Shown: positions 17,059 to 26,142 of the stretch, piece by piece
Position numbering within the stretch: position 1 is the first letter of the stretch
How the letters are laid out: every line of letters begins with the position of its first letter
Notes under the pieces: model-generated
What the model was told of the DNA's origin: nothing
Database searches by the model: none
What the model saw: only the letters and a program-made list of their open reading frames with translations
Source of the DNA: Candidatus Woesearchaeota archaeon
GTDB lineage: Archaea; Nanobdellota; Nanobdellia; Woesearchaeales; UBA583
DNA: 64,000 bases
Direction of reading: 5' to 3'
Assembly: GCA_023898345.1 (NCBI GenBank)
Contig: CP060218.1
Span: 1,364,001-1,428,000, forward strand
Program-made: the position numbers and the translations under genes

Positions 17059-18522
17059 TTACCTTTGTGCGTACTTGAGAAGTAAGAGATCAGTATCTAC
17101 TACATCATCTGATTCTCCCACAACATAGATGTCTCCCGAAGAAGTAATTGAAACTCCATAATATGAAGCATAATACCCATTATCATAGGTCACATTCCAA
17201 ACTTCATTTCCCAAACTATCATATTTGAGCAAAATGCCACCATAATTCGTTTTAGTTATACCCCCACCCACATACACATTATCCAAAGCATCAACAGCAA
17301 TACCAAATGCCGTTGCATATGTTCCACTTCCCTCAAAAGTTCTTTCCCAAAGTACATTTCCTAAAGTATCATATTTAATGATAATTCCGTTCCAATAAGT
17401 TCCTGATTTAAATTCCCCTGTTACATAAATGCTATCCTTACTATCAACTGCAATTCTATATGCATATTCATCATCTCCCATATCATGAGTCACATTCCAA
17501 AGCCTATTACCGTTAGAATCATACTTAACAAGAATAAGGTCTGAACTCACATTATCAAAATATCCAATTGAATAAATATTCTTGAGAGAATCAGATGCAA
17601 GGGCTTCAAGGACATCATATGCTCCTACCACATAGCTCACATTCCAAAGCTGATTACCATTTGAATCAGATTTTACAAGAAGAAAAGAATAATCACTGCC
17701 AATATGAGTCCATCCTCCCAGATAAATATTATCTAAAGAATCAAGAAAAATGGCCCCAAAGCTATCATCGTCCCCACCATCATAAGTGAGATTCCAAATT
17801 TCACTACCATCTTGGGCATATTTTATGAGAATCCCATCCATATTTGAAGGATTATGTAAACGACCAACAACATATATGTTTTCATTACTATCCTTTCCCA
17901 GATTAAAAAAAAAATCATCTCCATGACCTGAATCATAACTTTTATTCCACAATTCATTTCCACTAGGATCAGTTTTCATAAAAAAAGCATCATAGTCAAC
18001 TCCATTAAACATTCTTCCACTGAGATAAAGATTTTCTGAAGAATCAAGAATAATACTGGTGGAAAAGAAATCCCCCAAAGGATTTTCATACGTTACATTC
18101 CACAGAAGTACAGGCATAAGCTCGTGGCTTTGATAGTGTTCTTTCACAAAGAACTTCTGGCTGTACACTTGCTTGTTTGTCACAACACTTACTTCGACAG
18201 AGTCGCCGCTTGCGTCAAGACAAGAACCCAAATCGAAAATGTGCAGTCCAGAAAACTCTCCTGTCGAAAACTCGCATTCATTTCCTGACACTTTGACGAC
18301 AGAAACAGCAGTTCCCGTTCCAGCCTGAAAAAAGAGCTCGTCGCCAACGAGATCGACAATCCCAATACTTTGGCCGCTTGCTGTGTCGGACTCGGCTTTT
18401 GCAAAAAGAGCAGATCGAAAGGAATCAAACCAGGTACTGAAGAAAACAACTGCAACAACAGCAACGACAAGAAGTAGGGCAACGGCAATGACGGGAGAAA
18501 TAGCTTTTTTTGGCGAGCGCAT
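17059..18522 (-). CDS. type IV pilin-like protein with seven-bladed SBBP-type propeller (copy B)
   Basis: Paralogue of the gene at 15575, same strand, 56 bp upstream of it. The 487-residue protein starts MRSPKKAISPVIA; the start is set by alignment to copy A, 7 codons inside the longest frame. Residues 1 to about 150 match copy A almost residue for residue, up to MPVLLWNVTY. The seven SBBP repeats that follow (for example NIYVVGRLHN and VYVGGGITK) are clearly different. Upstream sequence (AGTATAAATAG box, then TTCATTCCAAAC) is also shared, so each copy has its own promoter. Confidence 0.8.
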   Translation of the reverse strand: MRSPKKAISPVIAVALLLVVAVVAVVFFSTWFDSFRSALFAKAESDTASGQSIGIVDLVGDELFFQAGTGTAVSVVKVSGNECEFSTGEFSGLHIFDLGSCLDASGDSVEVSVVTNKQVYSQKFFVKEHYQSHELMPVLLWNVTYENPLGDFFSTSIILDSSENLYLSGRMFNGVDYDAFFMKTDPSGNELWNKSYDSGHGDDFFFNLGKDSNENIYVVGRLHNPSNMDGILIKYAQDGSEIWNLTYDGGDDDSFGAIFLDSLDNIYLGGWTHIGSDYSFLLVKSDSNGNQLWNVSYVVGAYDVLEALASDSLKNIYSIGYFDNVSSDLILVKYDSNGNRLWNVTHDMGDDEYAYRIAVDSKDSIYVTGEFKSGTYWNGIIIKYDTLGNVLWERTFEGSGTYATAFGIAVDALDNVYVGGGITKTNYGGILLKYDSLGNEVWNVTYDNGYYASYYGVSITSSGDIYVVGESDDVVDTDLLLLKYAQR

Positions 18523-18571
18523 GTTTGGAATGAAGAGAAACACTATTTATACTTTTCTTAAATAAAAGAAG

Positions 18572-18670
18572 GACAACATCCACACCGTCAACACAATAGA
18601 ACACCCGACAAACGCCATAGACATAAGCTCTGTACTTGTCGATGAACTGAAAAAGAGAAAGATAAAGTAG
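18572..18670 (+). pseudogene. duplicated 3' fragment of prs (right copy of 99-bp direct repeat)
   Basis: This matches the last 99 nt of prs, including the stop position (TAG here, TAA in prs), with two other base differences. It has no start or promoter and encodes only the C-terminal 32 residues of Prs (NIHTVNTIEHPTNAIDISSV). With the native copy at 15476-15574 it frames the two pilin genes. That fits either integration at the prs 3' end or a duplication that carried the prs tail. Confidence 0.9.
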
Positions 18671-18674
18671 AAAT

Positions 18675-19625
18675 TCAGAACTTATACTGATGTAATAAAG
18701 TTTCAAAAACAGGAAGAATATGCAAACCTTTCAAAGAGGGAAATGTAGTGCTGAGAAGAGTTAAAAATTCCCCAAGTTCCTTATTGCTTCTATTTGCAAC
18801 AGAAAAAAGATAATCAAATTCTCCTCCAAGTTTTGCTGCATAAATAATTTCTGCATGAGTATAAATAAAAGACCTTAGTTTTTTCTTAATCCCTTCAGAA
18901 TTTGCATTAAGTTTCAGAAAGATATTACTTAATTGGAAACCTAAAAGAAACAAATCAATAAGAGTTCTAAAACCGACAATAATTCCATGCTTTTCCAAAT
19001 TTTTTATTCTATTTCTAACTGCAACTGCTGAAAGTCCAACATCATTTGCTATTCGAGAACTACTTTTAGTTCCATTTTCCAAAAGAATTTGAAGAATTTT
19101 TTTATCTATAGTTCCTAAAGAAAATTGAACTTCAATGAGTTCAAAACTCCTAAGCGTACTAGAAAAAAGTTCTTCGTTAAAAAGAGCCTCTTGAGAATCT
19201 TTAATCTCCTCAAGAATAATAAAAACAGTTAACGAAAGCTTAGATTCCCCAAAGCTTTCATCTAAAAAATCAATATATTGAGAAAGTTCAAAAGGTTTAT
19301 TTGAAAAAAAACTAAGAAGATAATTGTAAACTCCCCCTAGTCTCTCCATATAAAGTGTCTTCTCATTTTTTTTAATAAGACGAAGAATTTGCTCTTCATT
19401 TTGAAGAGTCGTTGTTTGCAACAAAACAAGATAAGGTTGAGTATAAGAGTTATGCCTAAGATTTAATCGAGCTTGATAACCTAAGATAACATTGCTTTCC
19501 TCAAGTTTTCTAATTCTATAGTCAAAAACCTCTCTCGAAACTAATAACTTTTTTGCAAGTTTTTTATGAGGAACCCTTGCATTCTCAACAATAACTCCTA
19601 AAATTTTCAAGTCAATAGAATCCAT
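18675..19625 (-). CDS. transcription regulator with two Lrp/AsnC-type units
   Basis: The 316-residue protein holds two consecutive Lrp-like halves. Residues 1-150 start with a winged helix (MDSIDLKILGVIVENARVPH, KKLLVSREVFDYRIRKLEE) followed by a RAM-like part. The second half opens at about residue 165 with TIDKKILQILLENGTKSSSR and RIANDVGLSAVAVRNRIKNL. Both helix-turn-helix units look intact. The ATG at 19623-19625 is used; a longer frame would run antisense into the neighbouring gene. It is divergent from the methyltransferase-HAD pair, which may be its target. Confidence 0.8.
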   Translation of the reverse strand: MDSIDLKILGVIVENARVPHKKLAKKLLVSREVFDYRIRKLEESNVILGYQARLNLRHNSYTQPYLVLLQTTTLQNEEQILRLIKKNEKTLYMERLGGVYNYLLSFFSNKPFELSQYIDFLDESFGESKLSLTVFIILEEIKDSQEALFNEELFSSTLRSFELIEVQFSLGTIDKKILQILLENGTKSSSRIANDVGLSAVAVRNRIKNLEKHGIIVGFRTLIDLFLLGFQLSNIFLKLNANSEGIKKKLRSFIYTHAEIIYAAKLGGEFDYLFSVANRSNKELGEFLTLLSTTFPSLKGLHILPVFETLLHQYKF

Positions 19626-19716
19626 ACAGAAAGAGAACGTTAAACTACTATAAATATTTCGATTTGTAAAAAAAGAAGAAATAAATTTTAAGAAAGAAAA
19701 AATAGTCTCGCTAAGA

Positions 19717-20523
19717 ATGAAAGAAAAAAGAGAAGAATGGGCTAAAAAACTGTGGGAAAAAGCTAGAGAAGGATGGACTGCTAGAACAGATGACCTGAAA
19801 TACAGAGCAAATGTCTCAAGACCGGCCCTAAAAGAAGAAATTTCTAAAATTGAAAGTGAAAAAGGGGTATGTATCATTGAATTTGGATGTGGAGATGGAA
19901 CTGAAACACTTGAACTTGCAAACTATCTTAATGAAAAAAATATAACGGGGGAAATAATTGCTTATGACCCCCAAAGTCAACTCCTAGAAAAAACAAAAAA
20001 CGAAAACAAGAAAATAGGAAAAATCCAGATAAGATTTGAAACCGGAGATTTTGAGAAATTCAAAGAACAAATAACTCCAAGTGATATTCTTTTCTCAATA
20101 TATGTTCTTAATGATGTTGCAGATGCACAAGAATATCTTCTCCAAACTAAAGAACTATTAAAAAAAGGAGGAAAAGCAATTTTTCAATTTGTTCATCCTG
20201 CATTTGTAGAGGCAATGATTAAAAAAAAAGTTGCTAAACTCGAATCTAGTCTTAGTGATATCCAAACCATGACAGTTCAATATCCAATACTTGAAAAACA
20301 AAACTACTTTTATCTCCCTGTCTTCAACAGAAAAGAGCAAACATACAAAAGTCTATTAGAAGAAATAGGATTTGAAATTGAATCGATAAAAGAACTAATT
20401 CCCTTACAAAACTCACATTCTAGAAAGGAAGTTCCAATTTTTTATACTAGTCAGAAGAATATTTATTTTCCTGAAATGAATCAAATTCCTTCAACTATGC
20501 AAATAACTGCTCATAAAAAATGA
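19717..20523 (+). CDS. class I SAM-dependent methyltransferase
   Basis: The 268-residue protein has the Rossmann-type SAM-binding motif I VCIIEFGCGDGTETLELA at about residues 51-68, an acidic motif II (EIIAYDPQSQ), and post-motif strands (SDILFSIYVLNDV, KGGKAIFQFVHP). The substrate cannot be read. Its stop overlaps the start of the HAD gene (ATGA), so the two are translationally coupled. Confidence 0.8.
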   Translation: MKEKREEWAKKLWEKAREGWTARTDDLKYRANVSRPALKEEISKIESEKGVCIIEFGCGDGTETLELANYLNEKNITGEIIAYDPQSQLLEKTKNENKKIGKIQIRFETGDFEKFKEQITPSDILFSIYVLNDVADAQEYLLQTKELLKKGGKAIFQFVHPAFVEAMIKKKVAKLESSLSDIQTMTVQYPILEKQNYFYLPVFNRKEQTYKSLLEEIGFEIESIKELIPLQNSHSRKEVPIFYTSQKNIYFPEMNQIPSTMQITAHKK

Positions 20524-21191
20524 AATTTGAAATAGGCTTATATGACCACGACGGCGTTATTGCAAACTCCCTAAAACATGCTTGGGAAACAGAGAAAGAA
20601 CAATTCAAAAAAATAGGAGCAAAAAAACCAACACTAAAAACATTTAGAAAAAGTCACGATTCCGATTACGATTCCCACTATCTTAAAACAATAAAATTAA
20701 GTCAAAGTCAATACCAAAAATTTAATGCGACCTATAGAAAAACTGAAGGAAAAATAAAAGCAAAACTCCCCGAAATTCAAATGCTTCCAGGAGCTAAAAA
20801 CACTCTCCTAAAAAGCAGCCAAGAATTAGGAAAAGAAAATATTCATATTATTTCAGGTTCCCAAAAAAAAGAATTAGAAGACTTCTATAAAAAAAATAAG
20901 TTACCTTACGGCCAAATACATTCCATTTGGGATTCAAAAGCAGAAATCATATCTCTTCTCTCTAAAAAGAAAAAAACATTTTTTTTAACAGACTCTGGAA
21001 AAGATATACTTTCAGCAAAAAAAGCAAAAGAAAAAGGAGCAAACTCGCTTATTGTCATAGTTCTTGCAACAAAATACAGTTTTAGTAACAAAAAAATTTT
21101 AGAAAAACTAGCAAAAGAAAATTCTGATTACGTCTTTTTAGCTAGAAATTTCAAAGAAGTGAATAAAATTCTTTTTACAAAAAAGCTTTGA
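20520..21191 (+). CDS. HAD-superfamily hydrolase
   Basis: The 223-residue protein begins MKFEIGLYDHDGVIANS, a HAD motif I with the D-x-D-G-V catalytic pair. Motif II-like IHIISGSQ and a later TDSGKDILSAKKAKEKG (motif III/IV region) follow. It is probably a small-molecule phosphatase, substrate unknown. It overlaps the upstream methyltransferase by 4 nt (ATGA), which suggests a joint modification or salvage function. Confidence 0.75.
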   Translation: MKFEIGLYDHDGVIANSLKHAWETEKEQFKKIGAKKPTLKTFRKSHDSDYDSHYLKTIKLSQSQYQKFNATYRKTEGKIKAKLPEIQMLPGAKNTLLKSSQELGKENIHIISGSQKKELEDFYKKNKLPYGQIHSIWDSKAEIISLLSKKKKTFFLTDSGKDILSAKKAKEKGANSLIVIVLATKYSFSNKKILEKLAKENSDYVFLARNFKEVNKILFTKKL

Positions 21192-21208
21192 AAAAGCCCT
21201 GTGCTAAG

Positions 21209-21657
21209 TCATAATTGATGGATGTTTAAATTCTTGGCTGTCTCTTTCAGCCGGCACTTTATAGTAAATCCCTTGATAGCTTCGTTTCTCGTTATAAAAG
21301 GCAATGAATTCACCGAGAGTATTCTTTCACCGAACTCTAATTTGTAGGTTTCTAACCATCTTTCTACTTGCCTATTTGTCTGTGGGTAATTCATCCACTC
21401 CAGAATATACTTAATGCTCTTCTGGTTACAAACTCAGGTAAAATTATTTTGGGATCTCCCGATTCTGAGTGTTTGTGAAATGAGCCCATTATATGCAAGA
21501 ATCTTTTTTGGCTTGCCACGTTTGGCAAAGCATTATGGAATGCCAGAAGTGTATTCTCGGTTGTTGTTTTTTCGAAGTATTCTACATGAGTAAGAAAACG
21601 AGAGTAATCATCAAGAAGAAGCTTGATTCTTTGTGATCTCATTTTGCATTGCTTCAA
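21209..21657 (-). pseudogene. decayed IS481-like transposase fragment
   Basis: Two frames on the minus strand together match the C-terminal half of the transposase at 23411: LLLDDYSRFLTHVEYFEKTT resembles the DDHSRFIVHAEYFENAT stretch, and NYPQTNRQVERWLETYKLEF resembles HHPQTNGKIERWWGTYKLEF. The middle is frameshifted and the N-terminal half is missing, so it is an old remnant of the same IS family. Confidence 0.85.
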
Positions 21658-21816
21658 GAGTTTTTATACAACAAAGTTTGAACGTTTTCTGGTAGGTTTT
21701 TGGTTTCATTTCTCAAAATAACGGGAAATTCATCAAAAAGAGAGGCGTTCAATAAATACGTCTTAGTACAAAGAGAAAGATAAACTAAATAAATCTAGGG
21801 ACATTAGCTCAAAACT

Positions 21817-22401
21817 ATGTTTGAGAGTTCACTTAGAGGGGTCTACAATTTTGACGATTATTGTTATGCTCATGAATTTACAACAGTCACTGGAATACCT
21901 CCAAATTTATCTTCTATCTCCGACAGAGTAAAAATCCCTCTGGTTCAAATCAAAGATTTCCGAAAAGGTGAAGGAGAACTTAATGTTTGTTGTCCTGCAG
22001 CAGAAAGAAGGTTTCTTAGAATTACAGAACAAGACCCAAATTACATCCTTCTATACTCAGAAAACACTCTTCTCGGATTTCTAAAACTTACTGGCGAACA
22101 AACATTTCTTGCGGTAACAACGACAAATGACACTGATTCCTCAGGACTACAGCTTATATCTGGAGGACTGTATACTCCGGACACTTCAAGTTTGACTAAT
22201 TTTCTCACTTTGTTCTCAAACGCAAATGTGCCAGGAAAAGGAAAGACAACTCCTATTGCTATAGCTCTAGAGTCGAAACTCGTAACAATGAACCCTGCTC
22301 GATTTATGCAAATGACTGATCCTGAAATCGAAAAACTAAGAGATTATCTTTGCCCAATATCAACCCTTAATTCATCACACATACGAACATTTAGCTACTA
22401 A
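21817..22401 (+). CDS. hypothetical protein
   Basis: A 194-residue protein with a globular composition and no signal peptide. Segments such as NYILLYSENTLLGFLKLTG and FLAVTTTNDTDSSGLQLISG suggest an alpha/beta or GNAT-like strand pattern, but no family is recognised. It stands alone between IS remnants and the small gene at 22527, so it may be accessory. Confidence 0.55.
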   Translation: MFESSLRGVYNFDDYCYAHEFTTVTGIPPNLSSISDRVKIPLVQIKDFRKGEGELNVCCPAAERRFLRITEQDPNYILLYSENTLLGFLKLTGEQTFLAVTTTNDTDSSGLQLISGGLYTPDTSSLTNFLTLFSNANVPGKGKTTPIAIALESKLVTMNPARFMQMTDPEIEKLRDYLCPISTLNSSHIRTFSY

Positions 22402-22526
22402 GTCTTTTCCTTAAATTATCGTTTGAAAGAAATCCGTCCTGTCTTTAGGCTGAGGAGTAGGAGTTTTCTGGCATTTCAGTCAAATGCCACGACAAACTTA
22501 AATATCCCCTTGTATTTTCCTTTCCT

Positions 22527-22712
22527 ATGGCAATCGACCTACACATCCAGATTCTAACAGACGAAAAGGGAGAAGTGAAACTCGCAGTAAAAAATGAAAA
22601 CCGTAATGCAAATCTCATAGAACTTTCCACTTTGTACACACAGCTAGACCTACTCAAAGAAGATAGCATGGACATCATAAAAGAATTGAGAAAAAACAGC
22701 ATGAAACGATGA
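22527..22712 (+). CDS. small hypothetical protein
   Basis: This 61-residue protein (MAIDLHIQILTDEKGEVKLA) has a strand-rich start and a charged helix at its end. An AT-rich AACTTAAATAT element lies about 30 nt upstream. Its stop overlaps the lipoprotein start (ATGA), indicating translational coupling. No family was recognised. Confidence 0.55.
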   Translation: MAIDLHIQILTDEKGEVKLAVKNENRNANLIELSTLYTQLDLLKEDSMDIIKELRKNSMKR

Positions 22713-23362
22713 AACACACCTTTCAAAATAAGAGTTTTAAGAATATTCTTCTTCTCTTTCTACTTTTTATCTTTCTTTTCTTCTTATCCTGTTCAGCATC
22801 CCAAAACACACAAAGCAGCAGCCAAAGTTCAGCAAATGAACACACACCAGACCCAGACTTGCAAAAAGTTGCTCAAGATTTTTTAGAAGAGCAAAAACAA
22901 GAAAAGGAAACTGTAAAGTCTGAACAAGCACAAGAACAGACGACAGAAATCGAAGAAAGCACAACAGGGCAAATACAAGATAGTATTGAAGAAAATGAAA
23001 GTATGGATGAAGAAGAAGAAAAAACAATCGACCTTAAAATAAAAAGCCTTGAAATTGAAGTTCCCTCAAACTTTGAACTCTTTGAAGATGAAATTGAAAT
23101 CAATATGGAAATAAGTTCCCAAGGCCTAACAAAAGAAGATGAATACGAAATAGAAGTTCTCATTATAAATGAAGATGGTAACCAAAAGGCAAGCTGCCAC
23201 ATACTCGTAGATGGGAATGACGACGACGCTAGCTGTAGTATTGATTCCCTCAAAAGTTTAGGAACATACAAAGCAGAAGCCTACCTTGATTCAGAAGAGA
23301 AATACACAGAGACAAACGAAGGAAACAATTTTGCCCAAGAATACTTCACCTTACACGAATAA
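22709..23362 (+). CDS. putative lipoprotein with acidic linker and CARDB-like domain
   Basis: The 217-residue protein starts with a basic stretch and a hydrophobic run ending in a lipobox-like FFLSC (Cys near residue 28). A Gln/Glu/Ser-rich linker follows to about residue 110. The C-terminal part has beta strands of a CARDB/Ig-like type (FEDEIEINMEISSQG, YEIEVLIINEDG, NNFAQEYFTLHE). It is likely anchored outside the membrane. The gene is coupled to the small upstream gene by ATGA. Confidence 0.65.
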   Translation: MKHTFQNKSFKNILLLFLLFIFLFFLSCSASQNTQSSSQSSANEHTPDPDLQKVAQDFLEEQKQEKETVKSEQAQEQTTEIEESTTGQIQDSIEENESMDEEEEKTIDLKIKSLEIEVPSNFELFEDEIEINMEISSQGLTKEDEYEIEVLIINEDGNQKASCHILVDGNDDDASCSIDSLKSLGTYKAEAYLDSEEKYTETNEGNNFAQEYFTLHE

Positions 23363-23374
23363 GAGCATTTCAAC
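23359..23374. repeat. 16-bp target-site duplication, left copy
   Basis: ATAAGAGCATTTCAAC occurs here and again at 24337-24352, exactly flanking the IS. It marks the insertion site. Confidence 0.8.
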
Positions 23375-24336
23375 TATACTAAACCGAAATTATGGCACAC
23401 ATAATTGAGGTTAAACTTTAAACCTCTCAATTGGATACAAATATCCAATTCCTTGATGTAATCTTCCTTCGTTATAAAACTTAACAAATTCGTCTAAATT
23501 ATTAAATCTACTGTCAAATTCTAGCTTATATGTCCCCCACCAACGTTCAATTTTTCCATTGGTTTGTGGATGATGAACTCTTGCAAGAATATGTTTTATG
23601 TTACTATTAATGCAGAATTGAGCAAAAAGTCCATTTTCACTGCCAGGATTTCTGGCAGGAGTAAATTGAGTTCCATTATCTGTTAGAACATTTTCCGGTT
23701 TACCATATTTATTAATTGCATTTTGAAATGCAAGAATTGTATTTTCTGCCGTTGCATTCTCAAAATACTCTGCATGAACTATGAATCTGGAATGATCATC
23801 AATGAAAGCAATTAATTGCTTTCCAGTAAATGGACAAGTTGTCCAATCTGTATGCCAAAGCATATTTGGCTTTGGCCATTCATACTTTACAAATTTTATT
23901 TGTGAAGGTCTCTTTCTAGTATTCATTTTGAAACCAAAGATATGAAATATCTTTTGTATTTGTCTTTCTGAAACTCCAAAACCTTGTTTTTTGAGTTCCA
24001 GCCATAATTTATGGCACCCACAAAAAAGTTTGTGCCATTCTTTTGTAACTATATTAAAGAAAGCTGGATTTATATTTGTAGGTTTTCTTCCAAGTGGTCT
24101 ATTCTCTAAAGTTTGACCTTGTTTGTCAAGGTCTATCCAATTGTAAATTGTTCTTCTCGGAATTTTATGAATTAGGGATAAATAGGAGGGAGAAACTCCT
24201 TTATTTATCTGTTTAATAATCCATTGTTTCTTTTTTAGAGAATATTTATTTTTAACATGAATTCTCATTTTTCTTTGAATTAACAAAGAAAAATTACACC
24301 TATATTTGTAACTGTGCCATGATTATGTTTTAGAAC
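23375..24336 (-). mobile_element. IS481-like insertion sequence
   Basis: The 962-bp element carries one DDE transposase. Imperfect terminal inverted repeats are visible: CTAAACCGAAATTATGGCAC near the left end and, read from the right end, CTAAAACATAATCATGGCAC. The flanking 16-bp direct repeat is longer than most IS target duplications. The transposase is full length, so the copy looks recent. A decayed relative lies 2 kb away (21209-21657). Confidence 0.85.
23411..24286 (-). CDS. IS481-like DDE transposase
   Basis: The 291-residue protein has an N-terminal helix-turn-helix (YSLKKKQWIIKQINKGVSPS, RRTIYNWI) and an rve-type catalytic core. Active-site segments include LWHTDWTTCPF (first D), VLTDNGTQFTPA (second D) and HHPQTNGKIERWWGTYK (catalytic E). 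All three acidic residues are present, so it is probably active. A start 6 codons inside (MRIHVKNKYS) is possible. Confidence 0.9.
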   Translation of the reverse strand: MLIQRKMRIHVKNKYSLKKKQWIIKQINKGVSPSYLSLIHKIPRRTIYNWIDLDKQGQTLENRPLGRKPTNINPAFFNIVTKEWHKLFCGCHKLWLELKKQGFGVSERQIQKIFHIFGFKMNTRKRPSQIKFVKYEWPKPNMLWHTDWTTCPFTGKQLIAFIDDHSRFIVHAEYFENATAENTILAFQNAINKYGKPENVLTDNGTQFTPARNPGSENGLFAQFCINSNIKHILARVHHPQTNGKIERWWGTYKLEFDSRFNNLDEFVKFYNEGRLHQGIGYLYPIERFKV

Positions 24337-24352
24337 ATAAGAGCATTTCAAC
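24337..24352. repeat. 16-bp target-site duplication, right copy
   Basis: Second copy of ATAAGAGCATTTCAAC. It lies just upstream of the pheT TATA box (CATATAAAG near 24360), so the insertion has left the pheT promoter intact. Confidence 0.8.
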
Positions 24353-24395
24353 AAAAAACCATATAAAGCCCCCAACATTAAAGACAAGCAGGACA

Positions 24396-26081
24396 ATGGT
24401 TTACGTATATGCAAGACACTCTCATATCAACAAACATCTTCCAAAAAAATTAAGTGTGGAAGAAATAAAAGATACGCTCATCAATTTAGGAATGGACCTC
24501 AAAGGTGAAAGCGCCGACAAAGACCCAGAATTGAAAATCGAGATAACCGCCGAAAAAATGGACATGATTTCACCAGTTGGGATCGCAAGAGCAATTGCAT
24601 ATTACAGAGGATTCGTACATAAACTACGAGAATACAAGCTTCTCAAAGCAAAAGAAAAAGTTATTGTAGACAAATCCGTCGAAGCTGTTCGGCCAAAAAC
24701 AGTTGCAGCAATAATTCGAGACGCGCCAATGAACCAAGAATTTTTAGACGAAATTATTGCATTGCAGGAGAAAATCCATGACTCCTTTGGAAGAGGAAGA
24801 AAAAAAGCTGCAATAGGAATTTACCCACTTGACGAAATTTCTTTTCCCATAATATTCAAAGCTGAAAAGCCCGACGACATTGTCTTCAGACCCCTTGAAT
24901 CAGAGAAAGAAATGAGTGGCTACGACATTCTGGTAGAGCACGACACCGGAAAAAAGTATGCCCATCTTCTCGCTGGAAAAGATATTTTTCCCGTTTTTCG
25001 CGACGCCAAAGGCAAAGTTCTGAGCATGCCACCCATCATCAACTCACACGACACGGGAAGAGTAGACATGCAGCACAAAGACCTCTTCATAGAAGTTTCC
25101 GGCCACAATATTACCCACCTCGACAACATTTTGCGAGTCTTAGTCAGTACGCTAATAGAATTAGGAGCACAAGCCGAAAAAGTAAAAGTAGAATACCCAA
25201 AAACAACATACGAACTTTCCCTCGAAAACAGTACAGAAACACTCAGTTTAAATTATGTAAACAAACTCATAGGAACAAACATTCAACCAGACGAAGTTGA
25301 AGCCTATCTCAATAAAGTTCAATTCTCTCTCAAAGAAAGCAAAGGCGACAAACTAACTGTCGAAATCCCCTGTTATCGCTCAGACATCTGGCACGACTGC
25401 GACATTGCCGACGACATAGCAAGAGCTTACGGCTACAATAACATTGTGCCGACATTTCCTCAAATCGGAAGCGTAGCATCCCTCTTGCCAAGCACAAGTT
25501 TTAGAGACAGTTTTTCAGAAATGCTCGTAAACCTAGGATTTCTCGAAACCTACACATACATGCTCACCTCGACAAAAGAACAATTCTCTTCCATGCTCAG
25601 AGAAGAAAAAGAAGAAGAATATATCCGACTTTTAGACAGCGAAGATCAAGGATTAAACATGCTCCGTACAATGATCTTACCAGAATGTTTGCGAGCCTTA
25701 CATATCAACAGAAAAAACAAATACCCACAGAAAATCTTTGAGAACGGTTTTGTTATTCTCCCCGACAAATCAGCAGACACAGGAGCAAGCAACGAAGGAA
25801 GAGTTTGTGTGTGCATTGCAGGACCCGATGCAAACTTCACTCAGATAAAAGGAATCTTAGATACACTGCTCAAACTCCAAGAAGTAGAGGCCAGAACACT
25901 TGCAAGTTCTTCTTCTTATTTTATTGAAGGAAGACAAGCAAGCATTATTTTCAAAGACAGTTTAATTGGAGAAATAGGAGAAGTTCATCCTCAAGTTTTG
26001 GACAACTTTGGCATGCTTGTTCCTGTAGCAGCACTCGAACTCAATCTCGATACTTTGTACAAACTACTGGAAAGAAAATAA
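24396..26081 (+). CDS. pheT: phenylalanyl-tRNA synthetase beta subunit, archaeal type
   Basis: PheT pairs with PheS to charge tRNA-Phe. The 561-residue length fits the short archaeal/eukaryotic form, which lacks the N-terminal bacterial extension. Visible parts are the B3/B4 editing region (PPIINSHDTGRV), the B5 domain with EIPCYRSDIWHDCDIADDIA, and the catalytic-like C-terminal fold (YGYNNIVPTFP, GFLETYTYMLTS, GEVHPQVLDNFG). A CATATAAAG box lies 30 nt upstream of the ATG. pheS is not in the window. Confidence 0.95.
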   Translation: MVYVYARHSHINKHLPKKLSVEEIKDTLINLGMDLKGESADKDPELKIEITAEKMDMISPVGIARAIAYYRGFVHKLREYKLLKAKEKVIVDKSVEAVRPKTVAAIIRDAPMNQEFLDEIIALQEKIHDSFGRGRKKAAIGIYPLDEISFPIIFKAEKPDDIVFRPLESEKEMSGYDILVEHDTGKKYAHLLAGKDIFPVFRDAKGKVLSMPPIINSHDTGRVDMQHKDLFIEVSGHNITHLDNILRVLVSTLIELGAQAEKVKVEYPKTTYELSLENSTETLSLNYVNKLIGTNIQPDEVEAYLNKVQFSLKESKGDKLTVEIPCYRSDIWHDCDIADDIARAYGYNNIVPTFPQIGSVASLLPSTSFRDSFSEMLVNLGFLETYTYMLTSTKEQFSSMLREEKEEEYIRLLDSEDQGLNMLRTMILPECLRALHINRKNKYPQKIFENGFVILPDKSADTGASNEGRVCVCIAGPDANFTQIKGILDTLLKLQEVEARTLASSSSYFIEGRQASIIFKDSLIGEIGEVHPQVLDNFGMLVPVAALELNLDTLYKLLERK

Positions 26082-26142
26082 GAATAAGTTCCTAAAACAA
26101 GTTTAGGTAATTCCAACTAATTAGCTTTAAATATTATCTCTT

